A stretch of 45,185 bases of DNA from a bacterium (GTDB lineage: Bacteria > Hydrogenedentota > Hydrogenedentia > Hydrogenedentiales > SLHB01): positions 1-45,185 of the forward strand of contig JAAEQP010001151.1 in NCBI GenBank assembly GCA_024231375.1, in the 5' to 3' direction. Shown here one piece after another: positions 10,585 through 19,368 of this stretch (positions within the stretch are counted from its first letter, which is position 1; every line of letters starts with the position of its first letter). Below the pieces are notes generated by a model. That model was given only the letters and a program-made list of their open reading frames with translations. It was not told where the DNA came from and ran no database searches. Position numbers and translations under genes: made by a program.

Positions 10585-11664
10585 ATGACCATGACGGAAT
10601 CCCTTGCAGTCCAGGAAGCTCCGACGGTTGACGAGACCTTCGAGCGCATGCGTGTGCGGTTGAACGGCATCGTGCCGGAGTTCGAACTCAAAGCCAAAGC
10701 AGAGCTTGCGTTCGAGATCAACCAACTGAAACGAGAGAAGAATGCCATTATTCTCGGCCACAACTACATGGAACCGGCCTTGTACGCCTCGGTTCCGGAC
10801 TACGTGGGCGATTCGCTTCAGCTTTCCCGGATCTCGGCGGATGCCGAAGCCGATATCATCCTGTTCTGCGGCGTGAAATTCATGGCCGAGACCGCGAAGA
10901 TCCTGAACCCCGCGCGGACGGTACTAATCCCTTCCGAGGAAGCCGGCTGTTCGCTCGCCGAAGGCATTTCGGTCGAGGACGTTCGCAACTTGCGTGAGCG
11001 CTTCCCGGAGGCGGTGGTCGTCACCTACGTGAACACCTATGCCGACGCCAAGGCCGAATCGGACTACTGCTGCACGTCGGGCAACTCGGATGCCGTGGTC
11101 CGGCACCTATTCGAGAAGGGCCACAAGCAGGTCATCTTCCTTCCCGACGAGTACCTCGGGCGCAACACGGCCCGGGACTTGGGCGTGACCTTCGTCGCGC
11201 CGTGGGAACCGGATGCCGAGGCGAAGGCCGCCGCAGCCGACAAGGCCATCATTGGCTGGAACGCCCGGTGCGAGGTCCATGAACTGTACACCGTGGACGA
11301 TGTGGCCAGCGTGCGCAAACAGTTCCCGGATGTGTGCATCGTGGCCCATCCCGAATGCAGCCCGGAGGTTATCGAGCAAGTCGACGTGGCGGGCAGCACC
11401 AAGAAGATGGTGGACTTCGTACGCGAGAGCGACGCCAAGCGGTTCCTGCTGCTCACCGAGTGCAGCATGGGCGACAATATCGCCATGGAGAATCCGGACA
11501 AGGACATGCTGCGTCTGTGCAGCCACCGCTGCCCGCACATGGCCCTCATCAGCCTTGAGGACACCCTCGAAGCGCTTCGGAAGACGCAGTACGCGATTGA
11601 GTTGCCGGAAGACATCATCGCGCGCGCGAAGGACCCGATCGACCAGATGCTGGCCATATCCTAG
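10585..11664 (+). CDS. nadA: Quinolinate synthase NadA
   Basis: A 359-residue [4Fe-4S] enzyme condensing iminoaspartate with dihydroxyacetone phosphate to quinolinate in de novo NAD synthesis. Family motifs are ILGHNYMEPALY (56-67), GDSLQLSR (75-82), AHPECSP (254-260) and CSHRCPHM (312-319). The probable cluster ligands are C122, C258 and C316. GAGGAAG (about 10574-10580) is an appropriate ribosome site for ATG 10585. It follows sufU by 122 bp with its own promoter and ends at a strong terminator; placing an Fe-S enzyme directly behind suf makes metabolic sense. No nadB or nadC is adjacent. Confidence 0.97.
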   Translation: MTMTESLAVQEAPTVDETFERMRVRLNGIVPEFELKAKAELAFEINQLKREKNAIILGHNYMEPALYASVPDYVGDSLQLSRISADAEADIILFCGVKFMAETAKILNPARTVLIPSEEAGCSLAEGISVEDVRNLRERFPEAVVVTYVNTYADAKAESDYCCTSGNSDAVVRHLFEKGHKQVIFLPDEYLGRNTARDLGVTFVAPWEPDAEAKAAAADKAIIGWNARCEVHELYTVDDVASVRKQFPDVCIVAHPECSPEVIEQVDVAGSTKKMVDFVRESDAKRFLLLTECSMGDNIAMENPDKDMLRLCSHRCPHMALISLEDTLEALRKTQYAIELPEDIIARAKDPIDQMLAIS

Positions 11665-11684
11665 CCCGCTGACACACCTATCCC

Positions 11685-11729
11685 ATCGGCCGGATGCCCT
11701 TTCTCGGGCGTCCGGCCGATTTTTCTTCT
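11685..11729 (+). terminator. Strong intrinsic terminator after nadA
   Basis: A 15-bp stem (11685-11699 with 11706-11720, one G-U pair) closes a TTTCTC loop and is followed by TTTTTCTTCT. The stem starts 20 bp after the nadA stop. Confidence 0.92.
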
Positions 11730-11815
11730 GTTTGAAGTGAATCTCAGGCACAATCCGTGTGTTACAGTTTGGGGCGCCCAGTAGTACTCAACGAATCCGC
11801 GCAGGAGGAAAAGGC

Positions 11816-14614
11816 ATGCAATCGCGTAGTCGCTTGGCGTTGGTGTTTGTCCTTGTGGCTGGTGTGGCATCCATGGCTGTCGCTGGGGAGAAACCCTTCG
11901 ATTTCCAGTCCACCACCCTTGAGAACGGCCTGACTGTGGTCACACTGGAGGATTTCTCGTGCCCCATCGTGGCTGTCCACGTGTGGTACCACGTGGGTTC
12001 GAAGAACGAATCGGCCAGCCGTCAAGGGTTCGCCCACATGTTCGAGCACATGATGTTCCGCGGCACCGAGCGGCTGGGGCCCGAAGAGCATTTCGCGCTG
12101 GTTCGCCAGACCGGCGGACGGTGCAACGCCTTCACCTCCTTCGACTACACCGCCTACGTGAACCAGGTTCCGGCCAACCAACTGGAATTGGCACTGTGGC
12201 TCGAAGCGGAACGCATGATGTTCCTCAACGTGGACCAGCAAGGGTTCGAGACCGAGCGCAATGTGGTGAAGGAAGAGCGCCGCATGGACCTCAACGAACC
12301 CTATGGCGCGGTGTTTGAACAGATCATGCCGGTGGTGTTCCGCGAGCACCCGTACCGTTGGCTTCCCATCGGATGCATCACGCACCTGGAGCGCGCCGAG
12401 CTCTCGGAGCTGAAGGACTTCTGGGGCACCTTCTACATCCCCAACAACGCCGTGCTCGTGATCGCGGGCGCCGTGTCTCACGAGGACGCCTTGGTCCAGG
12501 CTGAACGCTACTTCGCCTGGATGCCGCGACTCAAGGCCGCACCAAGTATCGAAACGCTTGAAACCGAGCAGACCGAGAAGCGCGAGATCGCGATCAAGGA
12601 AGGCATCGGCCCGGTGCCGTTGCTCCGGTTGGTGTTCCGTGGCGTGCCGCCGACGCACGAGGACTTCGCCGCGCTGGATGTGCTCGTGAATCTGCTGGGA
12701 TCGGGCGAGAGTAGCCGGTTGTACCGGACCCTCGTCAAGGAGAAGCGGGTTTGCCAGGATGCGTCGGCCTATCTGTACGGACTCGAACAAGCGGGCATCG
12801 TCATGCTCGGAGCCGAACTGCTCCCGGACGGCGAGCTTGAGCGGGCGCTCGACATGCTGAACGCCCAAGTCGCCGCCATCGTCGACAAAGGCGTCACAAC
12901 CCGCGAGGTAGAGAAGGCCAAGAACCGGCTCCGGCGCGAATTGGTCACGGACGGGCTGACGGTCAAGGACAAGGCGCGGTTGCTTGGGCAGGCGTGGGTT
13001 GTCGAGGGCGACCCCGGCGCGGTCAATGGCCGGTTGGCTGCTCTGGATGCTGTGACCGTGGATACCGTGGCCCGCGTTGCGCGTGAATATTTCGCACCGG
13101 AACGCTGCACCACCGTGCGGGTTCTCCCCGAGGAAGGCTTCGCCTACGAGCGCGACCCCGGCGACGACGAGCCCTACCAGGCGCCCGCGGGTGCGGTGGG
13201 GAAGGAGGCGGTGAACCGTCCGGACACGCTTGCGGAAACGCCGCCGATTGCCGACTTGCTCAAGTCATTGCCCATGATGGAGTCAGTGGAACGGACGCTG
13301 GACAACGGCCTGCGGGTCGTGGTGGTCCCGAACCGCGAGGTGCCCTTCGTCACCGTGAAGCTGGGACTGAAGCACGGGGCGTGGACCGAGGATCCGTCGA
13401 CGCCGGGCGTGGCGTCGCTGGCGTTTCAGATGCTGACAAAGGGAACGGAGGTTCACACCGCCGCCGAAATGGCGGAGTTGATCGAGTACAACGCGCTGAC
13501 CTTGTCGGGAGGCGCTACCTCGTACGGACGAGAGTCCATCGACGTGGGCGAGGTCACGGCGACGGCTCTGGCCGACAAGTTTGCCCTGGCCGTGGAACTG
13601 ATGGCGGAAGTGGTGCGCCAACCCACGTTCCCCAAGGACGAACTGGACATCCTGCGCGAGCAACGGCGGCTGTCACTAAGCGTCCGCGAAAAGGACCCCG
13701 CCTACCAGGCGGACCGCGAACTGGGCCGACAACTCTACGGCAGCCATCCCTACGCGCGTCCGGTGGAAGGAACCCTCGCCGACGTGGACCGCGCGGACTG
13801 CGACGCAGTGAAGGCGTGGTGGAGGGAGCATGCCAGGCCCGAACATGCGGTGCTCTACATCGCAGGCGATGTGAAGCCCTGGAAGGCGTTTCGGCAGGTC
13901 AGAAAACGGTTTGGCGGCTGGACGGGCACCGGCTCCGCGCAGGAAGTGGCCATCGAGGAAACACCGGCCAGGCAAGCAACCCATATCTACGTGGTGGATC
14001 GGCCTGGGGCGGTACAGAGCCAGATTCGCGTCGGGCAGAAGAGCATCTCGCGCCACGACCCGGATTACCACGTGTCGCGGGTGTATTCTCACATCCTCGG
14101 TGGCGGGTTCAACAGCCGGATGAACCGCGTGGTCCGTATCGAGAAAGGGCTGACCTACGGCGCCTGGGGCTATATCCTGCCGCGTCGATTCACGGGCGAA
14201 TTCATGTGCGCGACCTTCACGAAGACAGAGACTACGGCCGAGGCCGTGAGCGCCGTGTTGGGCGTAATCGAGAGCATGGCCACGGACCCACCGGCCGGAG
14301 AGGAACTCGACAGCGCGAAGTCCTATCTGGTGGGTAGCTTCGCTGGTCAGTTGGAAACGCCTGAGGATTCGCTGGCCTACCGGTGGATTATCGATGTGTA
14401 CGACCTGCCGGACGACTACTTGCAGCAGGCCATGACGGCCTACGGCGAAGTGACGGCAGACGACATCGCGCGTGTCGCCAACGAAATCGTGGACAGCGAA
14501 GCCATGACCATTGTGGTGGTCGGTGACGCCGCGGCGGTCCGCGAATCGCTGGAAGCCATCGCGCCGGTCACCGTCATCGAGGGCAAGCCGTCGGAATTGG
14601 CGTCCGCCGAGTAG
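11816..14614 (+). CDS. Secreted double-domain M16 metallopeptidase
   Basis: A 932-residue protein with a signal peptide (MQSRSRLALVFVLVAGVASMAVAG). The N-terminal half holds the inverted zinc motif H74-x-x-E77-H78 (AHMFEHMMFRG) and the distal glutamate (E153/E154 in VVKEERRMD). The C-terminal half, starting near SVERTLDNGLRVVVVPN, is homologous in layout but has FQMLTKGTEVHTAAE where the zinc motif would lie, so it is a non-catalytic M16 domain. The chain therefore joins the active and inactive halves of a processing-peptidase/PqqL-like clamshell. AGGAGG at 11803-11808 gives a strong ribosome site for ATG 11816. Substrates are probably short peptides in the periplasm or outside the cell. It is transcribed alone, between the nadA terminator and a convergent gene 6 bp away. 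Confidence 0.95.
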   Translation: MQSRSRLALVFVLVAGVASMAVAGEKPFDFQSTTLENGLTVVTLEDFSCPIVAVHVWYHVGSKNESASRQGFAHMFEHMMFRGTERLGPEEHFALVRQTGGRCNAFTSFDYTAYVNQVPANQLELALWLEAERMMFLNVDQQGFETERNVVKEERRMDLNEPYGAVFEQIMPVVFREHPYRWLPIGCITHLERAELSELKDFWGTFYIPNNAVLVIAGAVSHEDALVQAERYFAWMPRLKAAPSIETLETEQTEKREIAIKEGIGPVPLLRLVFRGVPPTHEDFAALDVLVNLLGSGESSRLYRTLVKEKRVCQDASAYLYGLEQAGIVMLGAELLPDGELERALDMLNAQVAAIVDKGVTTREVEKAKNRLRRELVTDGLTVKDKARLLGQAWVVEGDPGAVNGRLAALDAVTVDTVARVAREYFAPERCTTVRVLPEEGFAYERDPGDDEPYQAPAGAVGKEAVNRPDTLAETPPIADLLKSLPMMESVERTLDNGLRVVVVPNREVPFVTVKLGLKHGAWTEDPSTPGVASLAFQMLTKGTEVHTAAEMAELIEYNALTLSGGATSYGRESIDVGEVTATALADKFALAVELMAEVVRQPTFPKDELDILREQRRLSLSVREKDPAYQADRELGRQLYGSHPYARPVEGTLADVDRADCDAVKAWWREHARPEHAVLYIAGDVKPWKAFRQVRKRFGGWTGTGSAQEVAIEETPARQATHIYVVDRPGAVQSQIRVGQKSISRHDPDYHVSRVYSHILGGGFNSRMNRVVRIEKGLTYGAWGYILPRRFTGEFMCATFTKTETTAEAVSAVLGVIESMATDPPAGEELDSAKSYLVGSFAGQLETPEDSLAYRWIIDVYDLPDDYLQQAMTAYGEVTADDIARVANEIVDSEAMTIVVVGDAAAVRESLEAIAPVTVIEGKPSELASAE

Positions 14615-14620
14615 TCAGGC

Positions 14621-16636
14621 CTACAGCGGCCGCCCAGACGCGTTGACGGGAGTCAGAACCTCAACCTTGTCGCTCAGCGTGGCGACCAGGTCGGGCAGGT
14701 CGTAGACCCGTAACGCCCCATGCACCGCGTTCGCCAGTTGATGCACCGCTTCCGGTGTGCGGACCACCCCCGCCCACGAGCGCACGCACTGCTCAAGGCG
14801 CACCGATGCGAACACGCCGGATTCGAGGGCGGCAGCATGCAGCCCAGCCGGCGCCGCTTCACCCACGGCGACCAAGTCCACGCCCTGGGTGGTGCTGTCG
14901 AGCGACCCGAGATAGCGCGCGCACATCATCACGTCTTCAGTGCGCATGGCGAGATAGGGCTTGTCCAGCAGGTACGCAAGATACACGGTCTTCCAGTCGG
15001 GTCCAAGGACCGCCGACCAACCTCCGGCGCCCCAGTCGGACCGGGTCTCGCCGATGCCGGTGATATCGGGCGCCAGTACCGTGCATCCCTGCTTGACCAG
15101 CGCTTCGATTGGTCCGTCCACCGCGGCCGCCTTGCCTTCTCCGTTCACGTACAGGCACGTCGTCCCGTTGGCTTGGTCTGGCGTCAAGAGCAACGCCGGT
15201 ACCGGCATTCCGCCTTCGGGTTGCAGGACCAGCTTGCGAATCGTATAGCCATCGCGCTGTATCGTGTCGCCTTCCGTCACATCCGGGACGGGAACCTCGG
15301 CGAGCGGACGAATCTTCGCCACGGCACGAACCGCATCAAGCGCTTGGGCGCGCGGCGTGTCGCGCCAGAACTGTTCGCGCGCAACGGCCAAGGCCGATTC
15401 CTGCTCAGCGCTGATGTCGAACGCGGACCGTGCGCCTTCAAGCAGCAGCACCTGCCCCTTGGGCGTACACTGGATTTCCTCGTCCGTCAGCGGCACGGAT
15501 TCTGCCTCCACCACGGCATCGTCGATGCCCTGGAGCCAACGACGCATCCAACGCACGCAGCTCTGCCGCGGCAACTCGCTCCAGCCGTGCTTCTCGGGGG
15601 CCTCCGCAAGGTCCACGCGCTCGGGGTATCCCATCTTCGAGTAGAACCGCTTGGCGTCGCGGAAGGCGTCCCATGTGCCGCGAATGTCGAAGAAATCGTA
15701 GGTGGACGCGCAGATCAGCGTAGGTTTGGGTGCGCGCAGGATAGCGTAGTCGCCGTGGTCCATCCCGAACGCGATCTGGCCCGCGATGTTCTGCTCCGCG
15801 TCCTGGGGCCCCGCCTTCTCAAGGAGGCGCGCGTACGACGTGATGTAGCAACTCGGCGCGGCGCATTTCACCCGGTCGTCGAGGGCCATGATGTAGCTGC
15901 TAAGCGTGCCGCCACCCGAGTTACCCGCGCATCCGATGTTGTCCGGATCGACGTCGTCACGGCTGCACAGGTAGTCAATGGCGCGCATGCCGTCCCAGAT
16001 GCGAAATGTGGCCGTGTTGTGGCCGACCAGCATGGCGCCCACGCCGACCAGCGTATGCTCGAACGTAGAACCGTGCTTCTGCGTGCCGTCGGGCTTCAGC
16101 AACTGCGAGCGTTCGCCCTGACCGATGGGGTCGTAGATGAGGGCCGCCATGCCGCTGCGGGCAAGGAAGATGCAGCCCTGTTGATAGCCCGCCGCTCCTT
16201 TGCCATTGGAGCTATGGCCGCAAGGAATCAAAACGGCGGGGTAGGGGGCATCGGTCGTGGGCAGGAACAGCGCTGCCGTCACGAAGAAGTTGGGGCGGCT
16301 CTCGAAGATGATCTTTTCGACGCGGAAACCGTCTCCCTCACGCCGGTCGACAACGCGCGGGTTCAGCGGGGTACGTTCAGGGAATCCGCCAAGCCGTTCG
16401 ATAAAGAAGGCGCGCATGCGTTCCTGGTGCGCTGCCAGTTCCTCGGGCGTCTTCAAGGCCTCCAGCGTCTTGGCCCGCCGTGCGAAAGCCTTGTCGGCCT
16501 CACCGAGCAGGTATTCAACCACCAGCTCATTCGGTGCCGTGACGCCTTCGCTCGCCGGCAGCACCGCCAAATCATCTGCGGCTGCCGCCATCGAGAGCGC
16601 CAGAATCGCGGCGTACGAGATCGTGCCCATGCCCAT
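14621..16636 (-). CDS. Secreted alpha/beta-hydrolase, acetylxylan-esterase-like, two hydrolase domains
   Basis: A 671-residue protein with a likely signal peptide (MGMGTISYAAILALSMAAAADD). Domain 1 contains IPCGHSSNGKGAAGYQ, the nucleophile elbow G-N-S240-G-G (IGCAGNSGGGTLSS) and the candidate catalytic His350 (APEKHGWSE), with an aspartate in STYDFFDIRG between them. A second alpha/beta-hydrolase-like region starts near residue 470 (LVLQPEGGMPVPALLLTPD), but its elbow reads VAVGEAAPAG with no serine, so it looks inactive. Start ATG 16636 has a GGGGGGAG ribosome site 5 bp upstream on the minus strand. Similar proteins are numerous in polysaccharide-degrading uncultured bacteria; deacylation of plant or algal glycans is a reasonable guess only. 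It is the last gene of a minus-strand operon and converges on the M16 peptidase. Confidence 0.85.
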   Translation of the reverse strand: MGMGTISYAAILALSMAAAADDLAVLPASEGVTAPNELVVEYLLGEADKAFARRAKTLEALKTPEELAAHQERMRAFFIERLGGFPERTPLNPRVVDRREGDGFRVEKIIFESRPNFFVTAALFLPTTDAPYPAVLIPCGHSSNGKGAAGYQQGCIFLARSGMAALIYDPIGQGERSQLLKPDGTQKHGSTFEHTLVGVGAMLVGHNTATFRIWDGMRAIDYLCSRDDVDPDNIGCAGNSGGGTLSSYIMALDDRVKCAAPSCYITSYARLLEKAGPQDAEQNIAGQIAFGMDHGDYAILRAPKPTLICASTYDFFDIRGTWDAFRDAKRFYSKMGYPERVDLAEAPEKHGWSELPRQSCVRWMRRWLQGIDDAVVEAESVPLTDEEIQCTPKGQVLLLEGARSAFDISAEQESALAVAREQFWRDTPRAQALDAVRAVAKIRPLAEVPVPDVTEGDTIQRDGYTIRKLVLQPEGGMPVPALLLTPDQANGTTCLYVNGEGKAAAVDGPIEALVKQGCTVLAPDITGIGETRSDWGAGGWSAVLGPDWKTVYLAYLLDKPYLAMRTEDVMMCARYLGSLDSTTQGVDLVAVGEAAPAGLHAAALESGVFASVRLEQCVRSWAGVVRTPEAVHQLANAVHGALRVYDLPDLVATLSDKVEVLTPVNASGRPL

Positions 16637-16733
16637 GAGTACTCCCCCCATTCTTTGTGCTGTGTGTTGGCTGATTCCGATTCTAGGGGGACTCGGACAA
16701 ATGTTCAAGCGGGGTGCCGCTTGCGTCCCGCGT

Positions 16734-19346
16734 TCAAGGAGCGATTCGGCCGATATGCTCGATTGCGGTATCGATCCACCACCGGCCGTCCTCATCCGCG
16801 GATTGACGCGCCTGCTTCAGCGCCGGGAGCGCTTGGCCGGGTTCCCGGGCAAGCGCGTGGATGGCGGCTTCGCGTTTGGCGTAGTCAGCATGGGCGAGGT
16901 CGGTGATCCAGGAGGCGATCTGCTCATCCAAGGAGGAATCCACGGTCAAGGAAACTTGGACGGGCGATGGGTCGGTCTGCAGCCACGTATCGATGGCGTA
17001 GGCTTCAAACAGGTGCTCACCTTCGCCCAGTTGGGCGATCTCGATCTCGGTGGCATTGTCAGGGAGAGTCCAGGGCCCACCGTCGAGCCGCCACACATAC
17101 CAGGCGTTGGGAGTCGTGTTCGAGAGTGAGACCGTGAACGTATCGGCGGAGGACAGGGAGGCTTGGGCACTGGTGTCGGGAAGGGGCGCGCGGGACCGGA
17201 CCAGTGCGTACCGCCGGTTTCCGATACCCAGGAACACGTTCCCCGTGCCGTCGGGGACGGTCGCGGTGAGTCGTCCCGCACGCATGAAGGGATGGCGCTC
17301 GCCCTCGGCGAATTGCGATGCCTCCAGGCGGGAGCTTGCCTTGAAGAGTTGGCTGCCGCGCACAAACCAACACCAGGGCGTTCCGTACGCGTCGAGATGG
17401 GTGCTAATGTCGCGTGGACCCTTCCTGGCTGAGTCGTCAATTCGAATGGACGGCGGTGAGGGGGCCGCAGGCGCCTCGGGAGGCCCCGAGAGCCGTTCCC
17501 ATTTGCCCTTTCCCGTGTAGGTCCATCCCCGCTTCACGTAATTGCCCGACTCGTAGTTGTGCCCGCTCGTGTCCGCTTGGAGCACGCCGTCCGCGTTGAA
17601 GTACAGGCGCGCCACGCGTTCACCGTCCAGGGCGTCGCGTTCAAAGTGATGCCAGCGGCGTTTGTCGTAGTAGAAGAACTCCCTGTAGCTTGATACGTTG
17701 AAGGCGATTCGGCCGTCCTTCGTGAACCGCACATCCGGGAAGCCTTCCGATTGAAACGAGAACACCGGGTTGCGAAGCTTCGTCTGTGCGGTCAAGGCCT
17801 TGAGAAACGTGGGGAAATGGATCCACTTCTGTTCGGCAGGCACGAAGATATCCACGGCCCCCTCGAAAATATTGCCATAGTAGTAACCGTCGACACGGTA
17901 CCGCCACACCCAGATGCGGTCGAGAACGTCCACCAAGACGTTGCTCGCATGCTCGGCCGCGGCACCGTCGGGCAGGGGGTGCTGGGTCCATTGTCGGCCG
18001 TCCCACTCGCTGAGGGTGTCCCCCGAGCCCACCGTCACGGCCCAGATATGACCACGCCGGTCCTTTACGAGACGCGTGTAGGCATCAAAGGTCTCGACGT
18101 TCCGGGCGGCGGCCCCGTCGGCGAGCAGACTGTCCGGAGTCGCCGCGACAGTGAGTTCGTCTTCGTCGTAGTGTCGGCCGGCAGCCGCGAGGAGCCGGTC
18201 GTCGCTGGTTTCCGCTAGGTAGCCGACGCGGGACAAGGGCATGCCCGCACGCCAATCCACATTGCGTACTCCGCCTCTAGGCGAGATGTGCAAGATCCCA
18301 TTGCATTGGGTCCCCACCCACAAGCCCTGGTCCGTGGTCACGATAGGCCTGGGAACGAGTGTGCCCAACCCATCGGCCATACGCTCCCACTTGCCGGCTC
18401 TGAGGCGCCACAACGCGGCGCCCGACCACGTCTCTTTTCGGAGGCACCACTCGGCGGACGAGACGACAAACCACTCGTTTCCCTGCTGGGTAATTTGCTG
18501 AACGTATCGGAACGCTCCCGGCTCGGGATCGGGCACGCGTCGGCCCTGCACGCTGGCCTTGTCCACCTCGTAGAGACCGTCACCGGTCACGCCGAGCCAG
18601 AGGCTGTCGCGGTCCCTGTGCGCCACCACGCCGAATTCACGGTCCGGAACGCCCGGCACGACCTCATGTCGCGTGGCCTCGCCCTTCTCAAGGCGCCAAA
18701 GTCCTCGTGGCATCTGATTCCATGGCTCGTGGGGCATATCGCATCCCCATGCCCAACACCTTCCGTCGTCGTCTGGCAGAAGTGATGGTGCCTCGTACCG
18801 GGGCCTTTCGTCCTTGTTCGCGCGCTTCTTGTGGTAGTTCGTAGTGGGGAGGCGAGCTGCGATAGCACCCTCGACGGGAGAGGAGCCGTTGGCTTGGGCG
18901 TAGTAGGCGCATCGGTCGATGACGAACCATACATCGTCCCCATTGACCACGAACGAGCTCAGCCGATTTGCGCTGGTTGTCACGAAGGCGGCCACTTCGG
19001 ACGTGTCGCCCATGTGTCGGCTGATATACCATGCGCTGTCGGGGTGTCGAATCCAGGCACAGTACACCGCGCCGTCCCGTCCCACGTGAAGGCCCTGCTG
19101 ATTCAGCGGTTCCTCGACATCCGGAGGCGAGGGGGTGAAACCCGTGCGGATCCAGGTTTCGCCCGACCAATAACAGAGGCGCAGATAGCTCTGATCGGGT
19201 CGTGCAAGCGCCCAGACCTTGCCGGTCGCGTCCTGTTGCATCGTGTTCACCTCGATGCCAGCCACCGTCGAGATACCGGCATGAGATGGTGTGGGAATCA
19301 TGATCGCGGCCACCGCGACCAGCCACATCCCCCCTAACGCGCGCAT
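16734..19346 (-). CDS. Secreted propeller-domain protein with Ig-like (Y_Y_Y-type) and HEAT-like C-terminus
   Basis: An 870-residue protein with signal peptide MRALGGMWLVAVAAIMIPTPSHA. Repeated segments such as GRCWAWG, DSLWLGVTGDGLYEVD, QGLWVGTQCNGILHIS and RIWVWRYRVDGYYYG look like two-component-regulator propeller blades. After a proline-rich linker (EAPAAPSPPS), a beta domain with WRLDGGPW and LGEGEHLFEAYAID resembles the Y_Y_Y domain that follows such propellers. The last 60 residues (HADYAKREAAIHAL) form a short HEAT-like helical repeat. No kinase, cyclase or transmembrane segment follows, so this is not a complete sensor. ATG 19346 is preceded by GGGGAGGG on the minus strand; it starts 22 bp after the DUF4139 gene stop, implying one operon. 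Confidence 0.75.
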   Translation of the reverse strand: MRALGGMWLVAVAAIMIPTPSHAGISTVAGIEVNTMQQDATGKVWALARPDQSYLRLCYWSGETWIRTGFTPSPPDVEEPLNQQGLHVGRDGAVYCAWIRHPDSAWYISRHMGDTSEVAAFVTTSANRLSSFVVNGDDVWFVIDRCAYYAQANGSSPVEGAIAARLPTTNYHKKRANKDERPRYEAPSLLPDDDGRCWAWGCDMPHEPWNQMPRGLWRLEKGEATRHEVVPGVPDREFGVVAHRDRDSLWLGVTGDGLYEVDKASVQGRRVPDPEPGAFRYVQQITQQGNEWFVVSSAEWCLRKETWSGAALWRLRAGKWERMADGLGTLVPRPIVTTDQGLWVGTQCNGILHISPRGGVRNVDWRAGMPLSRVGYLAETSDDRLLAAAGRHYDEDELTVAATPDSLLADGAAARNVETFDAYTRLVKDRRGHIWAVTVGSGDTLSEWDGRQWTQHPLPDGAAAEHASNVLVDVLDRIWVWRYRVDGYYYGNIFEGAVDIFVPAEQKWIHFPTFLKALTAQTKLRNPVFSFQSEGFPDVRFTKDGRIAFNVSSYREFFYYDKRRWHHFERDALDGERVARLYFNADGVLQADTSGHNYESGNYVKRGWTYTGKGKWERLSGPPEAPAAPSPPSIRIDDSARKGPRDISTHLDAYGTPWCWFVRGSQLFKASSRLEASQFAEGERHPFMRAGRLTATVPDGTGNVFLGIGNRRYALVRSRAPLPDTSAQASLSSADTFTVSLSNTTPNAWYVWRLDGGPWTLPDNATEIEIAQLGEGEHLFEAYAIDTWLQTDPSPVQVSLTVDSSLDEQIASWITDLAHADYAKREAAIHALAREPGQALPALKQARQSADEDGRWWIDTAIEHIGRIAP

Positions 19347-19368
19347 GCACACCCTCCCCTTCAATGCG

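Noticed and set aside
11732..11754. TTGAAG and CACAAT as a promoter for the M16 peptidase
   Set aside because: The spacing is 11 bp, too short for a sigma70 promoter. I could not locate a convincing alternative.
14720..16906. A 728-codon plus-strand frame opposite the esterase gene
   Set aside because: The esterase on the minus strand has a signal peptide, catalytic motifs and a ribosome site. The opposite frame shows no family features.
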